A stretch of 13,307 nt of DNA from Actinomycetota bacterium (GCA_013695115.1 JACDBD010000378.1:1-13307), one strand, 5' to 3'; counted from the stretch's first letter, positions 1-6,936 are shown. The notes: a model not told the origin generated them from the letters alone. Made by a program: numbers and translations.

Positions 1-886
1 GTCGGAGGCGGCCCGCACGTCGGGGGAGCGGCTCGACGCGCTCCGGTCCGAGCGAGCGGGGCTGGAGGAGGAGTTGGCGGGTGTCCGCGAGAAGGCGAGC
101 CGGGCCGAGATCCAGGACGCCGAGACCCGCATGCGCCTCGAGGCCGCGGTCGACAAGCTGCGCGCCGACTTCGACTCCGAGCCTGCCGCCGCCCTCGACG
201 CCGTGCAGCCCGAGGTGCCCGAGGGCACGACCCTCGCCGGGCGGGCGCGGGAGCTCGAGCGGGAGCTCCGCATCATGGGGCCGATCAACCCGCTGGCGCT
301 CCAGGAGTTCGACGCGCTGGAGGAGCGCCACGGCTTCCTTCAGCAGCAGCTCGACGACGTCAAGGCGAGCCGGCGCGACCTGGCTCGGGTCATCCGGGCG
401 GTCGACCGCGAGATCGTCACCGTGTTCCAGTCGGCATTCGCCGACGTCAGCGAGCGCTTCAGCGAGTTGTTCCAGACGCTGTTCCCAGGCGGTGCCGGCC
501 GGCTGTCGCTGACGGATCCCGACGACCTGCTCAACACCGGCATCGAGATCGAGGCCCGACCGTCGGGCAAGCACGTCCGGCGGCTCTCGCTGCTCTCCGG
601 GGGCGAGCGATCCCTGACCGCGCTGGCCTACCTGTTCGCGGTGTTCCGGGCCCGCCCGTCACCCTTCTATCTGCTCGACGAGGTCGAGGCCGCGCTCGAC
701 GACGTCAACCTGCACCGCTTCCTCGACCTCCTCCATGAGTTCCGCGAGGAGGCCCAGCTCCTGGTGGTGACCCACCAGAAGCGGACGATGGAGGCGGCCA
801 ACGTGCTCTACGGGGTGTCGATGCCACCCGGAGGCTCGAGCAAGGTCGTCAGCGAGCGGATCTCCGACGAGCTCGTTTCGAGCTAA
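1..886 (+). CDS. smc: Chromosome segregation ATPase SMC, C-terminal part (5' partial)
   Basis: The reading frame is open from base 2 to the TAA at 884-886, so this is the last ~294 residues of a protein of normally ~1,150-1,200. The first ~100 residues are Glu/Arg/Ala-rich, matching the end of the second coiled-coil arm. The C-terminal ATPase head follows: the ABC signature LSGGE is encoded at 593-607, and the Walker B/D-loop segment FYLLDEVEAALDD begins at 665, then a switch-like TH at the VVTHQKR segment. SMC dimers, with ScpA/ScpB, compact and segregate newly replicated chromosomes; these C-terminal motifs pair with the N-terminal Walker A, which lies outside the window. The arrangement PxxLLDEVEAALDD is typical of SMC rather than RecN or Rad50. 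smc directly upstream of ftsY is the usual actinobacterial order, here interrupted by an mscS gene 9 nt downstream. Confidence 0.96.
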   Translation, partial: SEAARTSGERLDALRSERAGLEEELAGVREKASRAEIQDAETRMRLEAAVDKLRADFDSEPAAALDAVQPEVPEGTTLAGRARELERELRIMGPINPLALQEFDALEERHGFLQQQLDDVKASRRDLARVIRAVDREIVTVFQSAFADVSERFSELFQTLFPGGAGRLSLTDPDDLLNTGIEIEARPSGKHVRRLSLLSGGERSLTALAYLFAVFRARPSPFYLLDEVEAALDDVNLHRFLDLLHEFREEAQLLVVTHQKRTMEAANVLYGVSMPPGGSSKVVSERISDELVSS

Positions 887-895
887 CCGCCGTTC

Positions 896-1861
896 GTGCT
901 CTTCCAACCGGTAGATCCCCAGATCGAGGCGTGCGGTCCGACCGGTGACCAGTCGCTGCTCTGCTCGACAGTCTTCCGCCTGACCGATGACCACGACTGG
1001 GCCGAGTTCGCCGACCATTTCACCGGGCCGCTGCGCATCCTCGTCATCCTCCTCGTCGCTTACGTCGTCGTGCGGCTCGGGCACCAGGTCATCAAGCGCA
1101 TCGTGCGGCGGCTCGAAACCGGCGACACCGAGTCGAGGATCGACACCCTCCGGCGCCGCACCGGGCTGGCACTGCTCGACAGCTCCGACGAGATGCCGAG
1201 CGTTCGCCGCATCCAGCGGGCGCAGACGATCGGGGTGGTGCTCCGCAGTGTCGTGAGCGCGGTCGTGTGGACGATCGCGCTGCTCACGGCCCTGGGCGAG
1301 CTCGGGATCGAGCTCGCGCCGCTGATCGCCGGAGCCGGGGTGGTGGGCATCGCCCTGGCGTTCGGCGCCCAGACGATCGTGCGGGATTTCCTGACCGGGC
1401 TGTTCATGCTGCTGGAGGACCAGTACGGCGTCGGTGACGTCATCGACACCGGCGTCGCCATCGGTACCGTCGAAGGTGTGAGCCTGCGCACGACCCGCCT
1501 GCGCGACTTCGACGGCGTCGTGTGGCACGTTCCCAACGGCGAGATCAAGCGGGTGGGGAACCAATCGCAGCAGTGGTCGCGCGCCCTGCTCGACATCCCC
1601 GTCGCCTACAACACGGACGTGGCGACCGCGACCGACGTCATCAAGCGCGTCGCCGACGAGCTCTGGCACGATCCCGACTACGAGGGTCTCATCCTGGCCG
1701 AGCCCGAGGTCTGGGGGGTCGAGGAGCTGGCGGGCGACCGGCTGGTCCTGCGCCTCATGGCCAAGACGCGACCCCGCGAGCAGTGGAAGGTGGCGCGCGA
1801 GCTGCGGGCGCGTATCAAGGCCGCCTTCGACGAGGCCGGCATCGAAGTGCCGAAGTCGTAA
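896..1861 (+). CDS. MscS-family mechanosensitive ion channel
   Basis: A 321-residue protein of the small-conductance mechanosensitive channel family, which opens under membrane tension to release ions and small solutes on hypo-osmotic shock. Predicted membrane segments lie at about residues 44-66, 111-132 and 140-170. The last is the pore-lining TM3 type: Ala/Gly-rich (GAGVVGIALAFGAQTIV) and followed by the family motif FGAQTIVRDFLTGLFMLLEDQY-like segment. The beta domain follows, with GDVIDTG, VEGVSLRTTRLRDFDG and VPNGEI, then an alpha/beta cytosolic domain to residue ~315. The start is GTG, 9 nt after the smc stop; no clear Shine-Dalgarno is visible, suggesting translation coupled to smc. 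A loop of ~40 charged residues separates TM1 from TM2. The family assignment is firm; the conductance, ion selectivity and true physiological stimulus cannot be read from sequence. Confidence 0.93.
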   Translation: MLFQPVDPQIEACGPTGDQSLLCSTVFRLTDDHDWAEFADHFTGPLRILVILLVAYVVVRLGHQVIKRIVRRLETGDTESRIDTLRRRTGLALLDSSDEMPSVRRIQRAQTIGVVLRSVVSAVVWTIALLTALGELGIELAPLIAGAGVVGIALAFGAQTIVRDFLTGLFMLLEDQYGVGDVIDTGVAIGTVEGVSLRTTRLRDFDGVVWHVPNGEIKRVGNQSQQWSRALLDIPVAYNTDVATATDVIKRVADELWHDPDYEGLILAEPEVWGVEELAGDRLVLRLMAKTRPREQWKVARELRARIKAAFDEAGIEVPKS

Positions 1862-1866
1862 CGCCC

Positions 1867-2922
1867 GTGTCGAACGTGCTCGTTCTCGTCGGCATCTTCG
1901 TCCTCGCCGCCTTCCTCATCGTGCTGGGCCTCGGGCTCTCGCGCCGTGCCCAGCGCCAGGGTCCGGCCGAGGATCGTCCGGATGCCACTGGGATCGCCTC
2001 GACCACACCGGCAACACGAGCACGCCCGCGTCTGCGTGACCGGTTGGCCAAGACCCGGGCGACGCTGGCCGGACCACTGCAAGCCCTGCGCATCCGCGGC
2101 CGCGTCGACGGCGAGACCTGGGACGACCTCGAGGAGGCGCTCCTCCTCGCCGACGTTGGCGTCGCCACGACGGGGCGCCTCCTCGATGAGTTGCGCGCCA
2201 ATGCTTTGCAGCTGGCGGCGTCGGAGCCGGCCCAGGTGATCGAGTTACTCAAGGCCCAGCTGGTCGCGGAGCTCGACGGCGACACCGACCGGTCACTGAC
2301 GCGCGCCGACGCCGGTCCGACCGTGTGGATGTTCGTGGGGGTGAACGGCGTCGGGAAGACGACTGCGATCGCCAAGCTCGCCCAGCGCGAGGCCGGGGAT
2401 GGGCACACGGTGGTCCTCGCCGCCGCCGACACCTTCCGCGCCGCCGCCGCCGAGCAGCTCGCGCACTGGGGGGACCGCGTCGGCGCCGCGGTGGTGCGGG
2501 GCCAGGAAGGCGCCGACCCGGGGTCGGTCGTCTTCGATGCCATCAGCGCCGCCCAGGCGCGGGGGGCCGACCTCGTGCTTGTCGACACCGCCGGGCGGGT
2601 CCACACCAAGGTCAACCTCATGAACGAGCTCGAGAAGCTGCGGCGCGTGGCCGAGCGGGGGCCGGGCGTGCTGACCGAGGTCCTGCTCGTCATCGACGCC
2701 ACCACCGGCCAGAACGGGCTGGCCCAGGCGCGCCAGTTCGCCGACGCGGTCGACGTCACCGGCGTGGTGCTCACCAAGCTCGACGGCAGCGCAAAGGGCG
2801 GGATCGTGCTCGCGATCGAGGCCGAGTTGGGCATCCCGGTGAAGGTCGTGGGCGTGGGCGAGTCAGCCGACGACGTTGTCCCCTTCGACCCGGTGGAGTT
2901 CGTCGACGCGTTGTTCGCGTAG
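1867..2922 (+). CDS. ftsY: Signal recognition particle receptor FtsY
   Basis: A 351-residue SRP receptor GTPase that docks ribosome-SRP complexes at the membrane. I chose the GTG at 1867, 5 nt after the mscS stop, because it opens directly into a hydrophobic segment (about residues 4-24, VLVLVGIFVLAAFLIVLGLG) followed by Arg residues: the N-terminal membrane anchor seen in many actinobacterial FtsY proteins. A longer frame exists upstream but lies wholly within mscS. There is almost no acidic A domain. The N domain (~60-150) is followed by the G domain with GVNGVGKTT (~158), DTFRAAAAEQL, DTAGR (~240) and TKLDGSAKGG (~303). These are the FtsY forms of motifs; Ffh has GLQGSGKTT and TKIDGDARGG instead. 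The gene ends 9 nt before ffh, so both SRP GTPases are probably co-transcribed. Confidence 0.96.
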   Translation: MSNVLVLVGIFVLAAFLIVLGLGLSRRAQRQGPAEDRPDATGIASTTPATRARPRLRDRLAKTRATLAGPLQALRIRGRVDGETWDDLEEALLLADVGVATTGRLLDELRANALQLAASEPAQVIELLKAQLVAELDGDTDRSLTRADAGPTVWMFVGVNGVGKTTAIAKLAQREAGDGHTVVLAAADTFRAAAAEQLAHWGDRVGAAVVRGQEGADPGSVVFDAISAAQARGADLVLVDTAGRVHTKVNLMNELEKLRRVAERGPGVLTEVLLVIDATTGQNGLAQARQFADAVDVTGVVLTKLDGSAKGGIVLAIEAELGIPVKVVGVGESADDVVPFDPVEFVDALFA

Positions 2923-2931
2923 CGTGGTCAT

Positions 2932-4245
2932 GTGTTCGAGGCCCTGTCCGACCGGTTCGACGGCATCTTCACCCGGCTGCGCAGCCGAGGCCGCCTGAGC
3001 GAACGCGACATCGACGAGGTCGCGCGCGAGATCCGCATTGCCCTGCTCGAGGCCGACGTCAACGTCGCCGTGGTGAAGAGCTTCATCGCCCGAGTCAAGG
3101 AACGCGCCCAGGGTGCCGAGGTGGCGAAGAGCCTGAGCCCGGCGCAGCAGGTGATCAAGATCGTGCACGAGGAGCTGGTCACGACGCTCGGAGGCGCAAC
3201 CGGGAAACTCACCATGAGCCCCAAGCCGCCGACGGTGGTGATGCTGGCCGGGCTGCAGGGCTCGGGGAAGACGACGGCGGCGGGCAAGCTCGCCCGACTG
3301 CTGCACTCCGACGGTGGGCGCGTGCTGCTGGTGGGCGCCGACCTCCAGCGGCCGGCGGCGGTCGAGCAGCTCCGCGTCCTGGGCGAGCGTGTCGGCGTCC
3401 CGGTGTACTCCGAGGGCCGCGACCCGGTGAAGGTCGTGAAGGGCGCGCTGAGAGAAGCCGACCGTCTCGACGCGACCGTCGTGATCGTCGACACCGCCGG
3501 GCGGCTCCAGATCGATGCCGACCTGATGGACGAGCTCCGGCGGGTCGGCAAGGCGGCGCAGCCGCACGACTCCCTGCTCGTCGTCGACGCCATGACCGGG
3601 CAGGAGGCGGTCAGCGTGGCCGAGGCGTTCGACGACGCCGTCGGGCTCGACGGGGTGATCCTCACCAAGATCGACGGTGACGCCCGCGGCGGTGCCGCAC
3701 TCTCGGTGAAGGAGGTCGTGGGGAAGCCGATCCTCTTCGCCGGCACCGGCGAGAAGCTCGAAGACTTCGAGCCCTTCCATCCCGATCGCATGGCGAGTCG
3801 CATCCTCGGCATGGGTGACGTGCTCACGCTGATCGAGAAGGCAGAAGAGGCCTTCGACCGCGAGGAGGTCGAGGAGGCTGAGGCCAAGCTGCGCAAGGGC
3901 GAACTCACGCTGGAGGACTTCCTCCAGCAGATGCGCCAGGTGCGCAAGATGGGGCCGCTCCAGAGCCTGGTGGGGATGCTCCCGGGCATGCCGAAGGAGC
4001 TCCGCGACGCCGAGGTCGACGAGGGCGAGCTCGGGAAGGTCGAGGCGATCATCTGCTCGATGACACCGGACGAACGACGCCAGCCGTCGTTGATCAACGG
4101 CTCGCGGCGGCTCCGAATCGCCCGGGGCAGCGGCACGACCACCCAGGACGTCAACGCGCTGCTCAAGCAGTTCAAGATGGTGCAGCAGATGATGCGCCAG
4201 GTCGCCCGGGGCAAGCGGCCGCAGCTCCCGCTCCCCGGCCGCTGA
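2932..4245 (+). CDS. ffh: Signal recognition particle protein Ffh (SRP54)
   Basis: A 437-residue SRP GTPase that binds signal sequences and the SRP RNA and hands nascent membrane proteins to FtsY. It starts at GTG 2932 (MFEALSDRFDGIFTRLRSRG), the usual N-domain opening. The G domain shows GLQGSGKTT (~residue 107), DLQRPAAVEQL, DTAGR (~187) and TKIDGDARGG (~245). The Met-rich M domain occupies roughly 300-437, with FLQQMRQVRKMGPL, the loop GMLPGMP, MTPDERRQP, and the RNA-binding helix-turn-helix segment SRRLRIARGSG followed by VNALLKQFKMVQQMM. Length is slightly short of the 450-residue average only because the C-terminal tail is brief. No separate promoter is visible in the 9-nt gap from ftsY. 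A 70-nt gap with a possible promoter separates it from rpsP. Confidence 0.97.
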   Translation: MFEALSDRFDGIFTRLRSRGRLSERDIDEVAREIRIALLEADVNVAVVKSFIARVKERAQGAEVAKSLSPAQQVIKIVHEELVTTLGGATGKLTMSPKPPTVVMLAGLQGSGKTTAAGKLARLLHSDGGRVLLVGADLQRPAAVEQLRVLGERVGVPVYSEGRDPVKVVKGALREADRLDATVVIVDTAGRLQIDADLMDELRRVGKAAQPHDSLLVVDAMTGQEAVSVAEAFDDAVGLDGVILTKIDGDARGGAALSVKEVVGKPILFAGTGEKLEDFEPFHPDRMASRILGMGDVLTLIEKAEEAFDREEVEEAEAKLRKGELTLEDFLQQMRQVRKMGPLQSLVGMLPGMPKELRDAEVDEGELGKVEAIICSMTPDERRQPSLINGSRRLRIARGSGTTTQDVNALLKQFKMVQQMMRQVARGKRPQLPLPGR

Positions 4246-4249
4246 TCTG

Positions 4250-4255
4250 TAGGCT
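4250..4255 (+). promoter_or_regulatory. Possible -10 element ahead of rpsP
   Basis: TAGGCT, a TAnnnT-type -10 hexamer, sits in the 70-nt gap between ffh and rpsP, 60 nt before the rpsP start. No convincing -35 is visible 16-18 nt upstream. Similar hexamers (TAGCAT, TAGAAT, TAACCT) occur in the other gaps of this window, which is mild support. Confidence 0.3.
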
Positions 4256-4302
4256 GGTGCGCTCCCGCCCGACCAACGACGAGGGCGGCGGGATCGGTCC
4301 AC

Positions 4303-4309
4303 GAGAGGA
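4303..4309 (+). promoter_or_regulatory. Ribosome binding site of rpsP
   Basis: GAGAGGA lies 6 nt before the GTG at 4316 and decides the rpsP start, since the protein then begins SVKIRLMRVGKRKQP as in S16. Confidence 0.7.
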
Positions 4310-4315
4310 ACGCGC

Positions 4316-4843
4316 GTGTCCGTGAAGATCCGCCTCATGCGGGTGGGCAAGAGGAAGCAGCCGACCTACCGGGTCGTTGTCGCCGATGCGCGCTCGCCGC
4401 GCGACGGCCGCATCATCGAGATGATCGGGAAGTACGGGCCGCGTCACGAGCCTTCGCTCGTCGACATCGACGGCGACAAGGCGCTCGACTGGCTGCGCAA
4501 GGGCGCCCAGCCCACGGAGCAGGTGCAGAAGCTGCTGGCGGCTGCGGGGGTCTGGGAGCGGTACGAAGAGGAGAAGGGCGGGCCGATCAAGACGAAGCTT
4601 GCCCGCCGCGGCGTCACCCCGGGCAAGACGCCGCCGCCGCCGAAGGAGCGCAAGTCGAGGAAGGCCGCGGCGGCGAAGGCAGCACCGCCGGCCGCGGAGC
4701 CCGCGCCCGCAGCAACCGAGGAGGCACCACCCACCGAGGACGCGCCGGACGTTGCGGGAGGCGAGGCGAGCCGACCCGAAGAGGAAGAGCCCGCAGCCGA
4801 GGAGCCGGTGGCCGAGGAGCAGACTGAGGAGACCGAGTCGTGA
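4316..4843 (+). CDS. rpsP: 30S ribosomal protein S16 with long charged C-terminal tail
   Basis: Residues 1 to ~82 are the S16 fold of the 30S assembly protein: KIRLMRVGKRKQPTYRVVVA, then SPRDGR and IGKYGPRHEPS, all near-invariant family segments. The protein is 175 residues, about twice the ~80-90 of many bacterial S16 proteins. The extra part is low-complexity: a basic Lys/Arg/Pro/Ala stretch (about 91-121) followed by a Glu/Ala/Pro-rich acidic stretch (about 128-175). Actinobacterial S16 proteins often carry such extensions, for example the ~160-residue mycobacterial one, so the tail is known in kind. Its stop TGA overlaps the GTG of the next gene by 4 nt (GTGA), indicating translational coupling with khpA. 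It heads the ribosome-maturation run rpsP-khpA-rimM-trmD. Confidence 0.97.
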   Translation: MSVKIRLMRVGKRKQPTYRVVVADARSPRDGRIIEMIGKYGPRHEPSLVDIDGDKALDWLRKGAQPTEQVQKLLAAAGVWERYEEEKGGPIKTKLARRGVTPGKTPPPPKERKSRKAAAAKAAPPAAEPAPAATEEAPPTEDAPDVAGGEASRPEEEEPAAEEPVAEEQTEETES

Positions 4844-5250
4844 GCGACGAGTACGACGACGACGTCGTCAACAGGGCCGACGACTTGGACGACGACGACC
4901 TCGACGAGCACGGCGACGACGTCAACAAAGTCGACGATCTTGACGACGACGATCTGGACGACGACTACGACGACGACGACGAGGTCGCGCCCGAGGGGAA
5001 CCGCATCGTCGGCGCCCGCGCCCGGGCAGTCGTCGAGCACGTCACCCGCAACGTCGCCGAGGACCCCGACGCCATCGAGGTCGACGTCGAGGAACGGCGG
5101 GGGGAGGTCGCCCTGCTCGTGACCGCCAACCCGTCCGACATGGGTCGCCTCATCGGCAAGCGGGGTCGCGTCATCCAGGCACTGCGCCAGCTCGTGCGCG
5201 CCGCCGGCGCTGCCGAGGGCGTGAAGGCCAACGTCGACGTCGTCGAATAG
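4840..5250 (+). CDS. khpA: KhpA-like KH-domain RNA-binding protein with Asp-rich N-terminus
   Basis: Residues ~55-136 form a single type-II KH domain of the KhpA/YlqC family, which binds RNA, often paired with KhpB/Jag, and is encoded between rpsP and rimM across Actinobacteria and Firmicutes. The GxxG loop is GKRG at residues 106-109, in the segment MGRLIGKRGRVIQALRQLV. Typical KhpA proteins have ~75-85 residues; this one has 136. The surplus is an N-terminal segment (residues 3-48) made almost entirely of Asp with a few Leu, Val and Tyr, built of two tandem 18-residue units (11-28 and 29-46). The start GTG at 4840 overlaps the rpsP stop. A shorter start inside the acidic region is not available: no ATG, GTG or TTG codon occurs in frame before the KH domain. 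The acidic part therefore appears genuinely translated. Its role is unknown. Confidence 0.9.
   Translation: MSDEYDDDVVNRADDLDDDDLDEHGDDVNKVDDLDDDDLDDDYDDDDEVAPEGNRIVGARARAVVEHVTRNVAEDPDAIEVDVEERRGEVALLVTANPSDMGRLIGKRGRVIQALRQLVRAAGAAEGVKANVDVVE
4870..4977 (+). repeat. Two tandem 54-bp GAC-rich units within khpA
   Basis: Units 4870-4923 and 4924-4977 encode residues 11-28 and 29-46 of KhpA. Both begin with Asn plus a basic residue and share DDLDDDDLD at the same register. Synonymous differences (GAC/GAT, TTG/CTT, CTC/CTG) show the duplication is not brand new. Confidence 0.75.
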
Positions 5251-5251
5251 C

Positions 5252-5314
5252 GCCGACGGGGCCGAGCGCCTCGAGGTCGGGCGCGTCGGTCGTGCCCACG
5301 GCCTGCGCGGGGAA
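5252..5314 (+). other. rimM N-terminal coding sequence without a usable start codon
   Basis: Read in the rimM frame, 5270-5314 encodes LEVGRVGRAHGLRGE, the conserved first strand and GxxxHGxxGE signature of RimM. The frame is open back to the TGA at 5222-5224, but no ATG, GTG, TTG, CTG, ATT, ATC or ATA codon occurs in it before the CTG inside the signature itself. Start by an unusual codon, a +1 shift out of khpA at its TAG, or a sequence error are the possible explanations. Confidence 0.75.
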
Positions 5315-5743
5315 GTGGCGGTAACCCTCACGAGCGACCGGCTCGAGCGGGTCGCGCCCGGCGCCGTGCTGTACGCGGACGAGCACCAACTCGTGGTCGC
5401 GACCTCGCGGCGCCACCGGGGGCGCTGGCTGATCCGGTTCGAGGGTGTCGACGACCGCAGCGCGGGCGAGCACCTCCGCGGCGCGGTCCTCACCGGCGAG
5501 CCGCTGGAGCGCCCCGATGACGAACGGCTGTGGGCGGATGACGTCATCGGCGCCGAAGTCCGCGACCGGTCCGGTACCGTGCTCGGCCGCGTCGCCTCGG
5601 TCGAGGCGAACCCGGCCCACGACCTGCTCGTGCTCGACGACGGCACGCTCGTGCCCGCGGTGTTCGTCGTCGACCACGCCGGCGGTGCCGTCGTCGTCGA
5701 CGTGCCCGCCGGTCTGCTCGACGTCAACCGGCGCGACCCTTAG
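5315..5743 (+). CDS. rimM: Ribosome maturation factor RimM (N-terminus extends upstream)
   Basis: RimM binds protein S19 and helps mature the 30S subunit head. The coordinates given are from the first in-frame canonical start (GTG 5315) and encode 142 residues, but homology clearly continues upstream to about 5270 (see the separate entry), giving a total near 157-165 as in the family. The N-terminal beta barrel continues through [17 protein letters not shown] and [19 protein letters not shown]; the C-terminal PRC-barrel begins at [14 protein letters not shown] and includes [20 protein letters not shown] and a final [10 protein letters not shown]. The missing start is the odd point; codon use and sequence are otherwise normal, so I do not call it a pseudogene. 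The TAG stop shares its G with the GTG of trmD (TAGTG), indicating coupling. Confidence 0.9.
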   Translation: MAVTLTSDRLERVAPGAVLYADEHQLVVATSRRHRGRWLIRFEGVDDRSAGEHLRGAVLTGEPLERPDDERLWADDVIGAEVRDRSGTVLGRVASVEANPAHDLLVLDDGTLVPAVFVVDHAGGAVVVDVPAGLLDVNRRDP

Positions 5744-6477
5744 TGCGCGTCGACGTCTTCAGCATCTTCCCCGAGTACTTCGGGGGACCGCTCGGCGCGT
5801 CCCTGCTCGGCCGGGCCCGCGAGCTCGGCCTCGTCGACGTGCGGGTGCACGATCCCCGGGACTGGACGACCGACCGCCACCGGAGCGTCGACGACACGCC
5901 CTTCGGCGGCGGCGCCGGAATGGTGATGGCGCCGGAGCCCGTGTTCGCCGCGGTTGAGGCCGTGGAGCCGGCGCGTCCGCTCTTGCTCCTCTCGCCTGCG
6001 GGCGAGCGCTTCGTCCAGGACCGTGCCCGCGGGCTCGCGGCGGGTCCCGGCTTCTCCTTGGTGTGCGGTCGCTACGAGGGCGTCGACCAGCGGGTCGCCG
6101 ATCACCTCTGCGACGGCGAGCTCTCGGTCGGCGACTACGTCCTCGCCGGCGGGGAAGTCGCCGCCCTCGTGGTCATCGAGGCGGCGGCCCGCCTCGTCCC
6201 CGGCGTCCTGGGCAACGAGCAGTCGAGCGGCGAGGAGTCGTTCGGTGGGACGGAGTCGTTCGGCCAGACCGACCTGCTCGAGTACCCCCAGTACACCCGG
6301 CCGGCCGAGTTCCGGGGTTGGGCCGTCCCCGACGTGCTGCGATCTGGTGACCACGAGCGCATCGCCCGTTGGCGCCGGGCCCAGGCGCTGCGCCGGACTC
6401 GGGAGCGCCGACCCGAGCTCCTCGCGCGCGACCTCACCGCCGACGAACAGGCGCTGCTGGACGAGTTTCCGGACTGA
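5743..6477 (+). CDS. trmD: tRNA (guanine-N1)-methyltransferase TrmD
   Basis: A 244-residue SPOUT-family enzyme that uses S-adenosylmethionine to methylate G37 in tRNAs reading CNN/GNN codons, preventing +1 frameshifting. Landmarks: [13 protein letters not shown] start, GGGAGMVM (55-62), [20 protein letters not shown] (107-118), [11 protein letters not shown] (128-138) and PGVLGNE: the trefoil knot that binds the cofactor. The C-terminal tRNA-binding half has [30 protein letters not shown] and RRPELL. The loop joining the halves is unusual: ESFGGT (165-170) is followed by ESFGQT (171-176), an 18-bp tandem duplication, and the residue aligning with the catalytic Asp169 of the Haemophilus/E. coli enzyme is Glu in either copy. 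The GTG start overlaps the rimM stop by one base. Confidence 0.97.
   Translation: MRVDVFSIFPEYFGGPLGASLLGRARELGLVDVRVHDPRDWTTDRHRSVDDTPFGGGAGMVMAPEPVFAAVEAVEPARPLLLLSPAGERFVQDRARGLAAGPGFSLVCGRYEGVDQRVADHLCDGELSVGDYVLAGGEVAALVVIEAAARLVPGVLGNEQSSGEESFGGTESFGQTDLLEYPQYTRPAEFRGWAVPDVLRSGDHERIARWRRAQALRRTRERRPELLARDLTADEQALLDEFPD
6235..6270 (+). repeat. 18-bp tandem duplication in the TrmD catalytic loop
   Basis: Units 6235-6252 and 6253-6270 both begin with GAGTCGTTCGG and encode ESFGGT and ESFGQT. The duplication is in frame and lies between the knot domain and the YTRP segment. Confidence 0.8.
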
Positions 6478-6489
6478 CGGCCCGGTGGG

Positions 6490-6495
6490 TAGCAT
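6490..6495 (+). promoter_or_regulatory. Possible -10 element ahead of rplS
   Basis: TAGCAT lies in the 44-nt gap between trmD and rplS, 26 nt before the rplS ATG. A -35 match is poor, so this is tentative; rplS may equally be read through from trmD. Confidence 0.3.
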
Positions 6496-6509
6496 GAGCA
6501 CCCCGCCGC

Positions 6510-6514
6510 AGGAG
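6510..6514 (+). promoter_or_regulatory. Ribosome binding site of rplS
   Basis: AGGAG lies 7 nt upstream of the ATG at 6522 and supports this start. Confidence 0.75.
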
Positions 6515-6521
6515 CCTCGCC

Positions 6522-6866
6522 ATGAACTCCACCGATGTCGTCGATCGCGCCCGCCTGCGCGACGACGTGCCCGACTTCATTCCCGGCGACACCCTGAAGG
6601 TGCACGTCCGGGTGGTGGAGGGCAACCGCGAGCGGCTCCAGGTGTTCGAAGGCGTGGTAATCCGGCGCAAGGGGAGCGGGGCGCGGGAGACGTTCACGGT
6701 CCGCAAGGTCAGCTTCGGCGTCGGCGTGGAGCGCACCTTCCCGGTGCACTCGCCGATCATCTCCCGCATCGAGGTCGCCACCCGCGGCGACGTCCGGCGG
6801 GCGAAGCTCTACTACCTGCGTGACCGGATCGGGAAGGCCGCCAAGGTGCGGGAGCGGCGGGCCTGA
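6522..6866 (+). CDS. rplS: 50S ribosomal protein L19
   Basis: A 114-residue protein of normal family length located at the subunit interface. Recognised by [82 protein letters not shown] and the basic C-terminus. It starts at an ATG with a good AGGAG site, unlike the GTG starts of its upstream neighbours, and ends the trmD side of the ribosomal run. In most actinobacteria lepB and rnhB follow; here a 100-nt gap leads straight to the DUF2469 gene. Confidence 0.98.
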   Translation: MNSTDVVDRARLRDDVPDFIPGDTLKVHVRVVEGNRERLQVFEGVVIRRKGSGARETFTVRKVSFGVGVERTFPVHSPIISRIEVATRGDVRRAKLYYLRDRIGKAAKVRERRA

Positions 6867-6874
6867 TCCGGCCC
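6859..6874 (+). terminator. Weak hairpin at the rplS stop
   Basis: GGGCC (6859-6863) and GGCCC (6870-6874) can pair around a 6-nt loop containing the rplS TGA. Only 5 bp and no U tract, so an intrinsic terminator is doubtful. Confidence 0.2.
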
Positions 6875-6936
6875 CGGCCACCCTTCTTCCCCGAAGCATC
6901 CTGCTGACCGGCCGTTCTGCGGCAAGAGCCAGGGCG

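Noticed and set aside
659..1669. Minus-strand open frame opposite smc end and mscS
   Set aside because: Antisense shadow with His/Asp/Arg-rich composition and no recognisable motif.
2325..3680. Plus-strand 451-codon open frame across ftsY and ffh
   Set aside because: Arg/Gly-rich frame-shifted shadow of two clear GTPase genes.
4246..4315. Small SRP RNA or tRNA gene in the gap after ffh
   Set aside because: Seventy nt is too short for the SRP RNA, and no cloverleaf or GGAA tetraloop hairpin is visible.
2863..4350. Long minus-strand open frame opposite ffh
   Set aside because: Composed of antisense codons of a strongly supported ffh gene; His/Leu/Glu-rich shadow composition typical of GC-rich DNA, no recognisable domain.
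4870..4977. CRISPR-like or VNTR array
   Set aside because: Only two in-frame tandem units with no spacers; it is part of the khpA coding sequence.
4444..5727. Minus-strand open frame with long Val runs
   Set aside because: The Val runs are the reverse complement of the GAC-rich khpA repeat; not a separate membrane protein.
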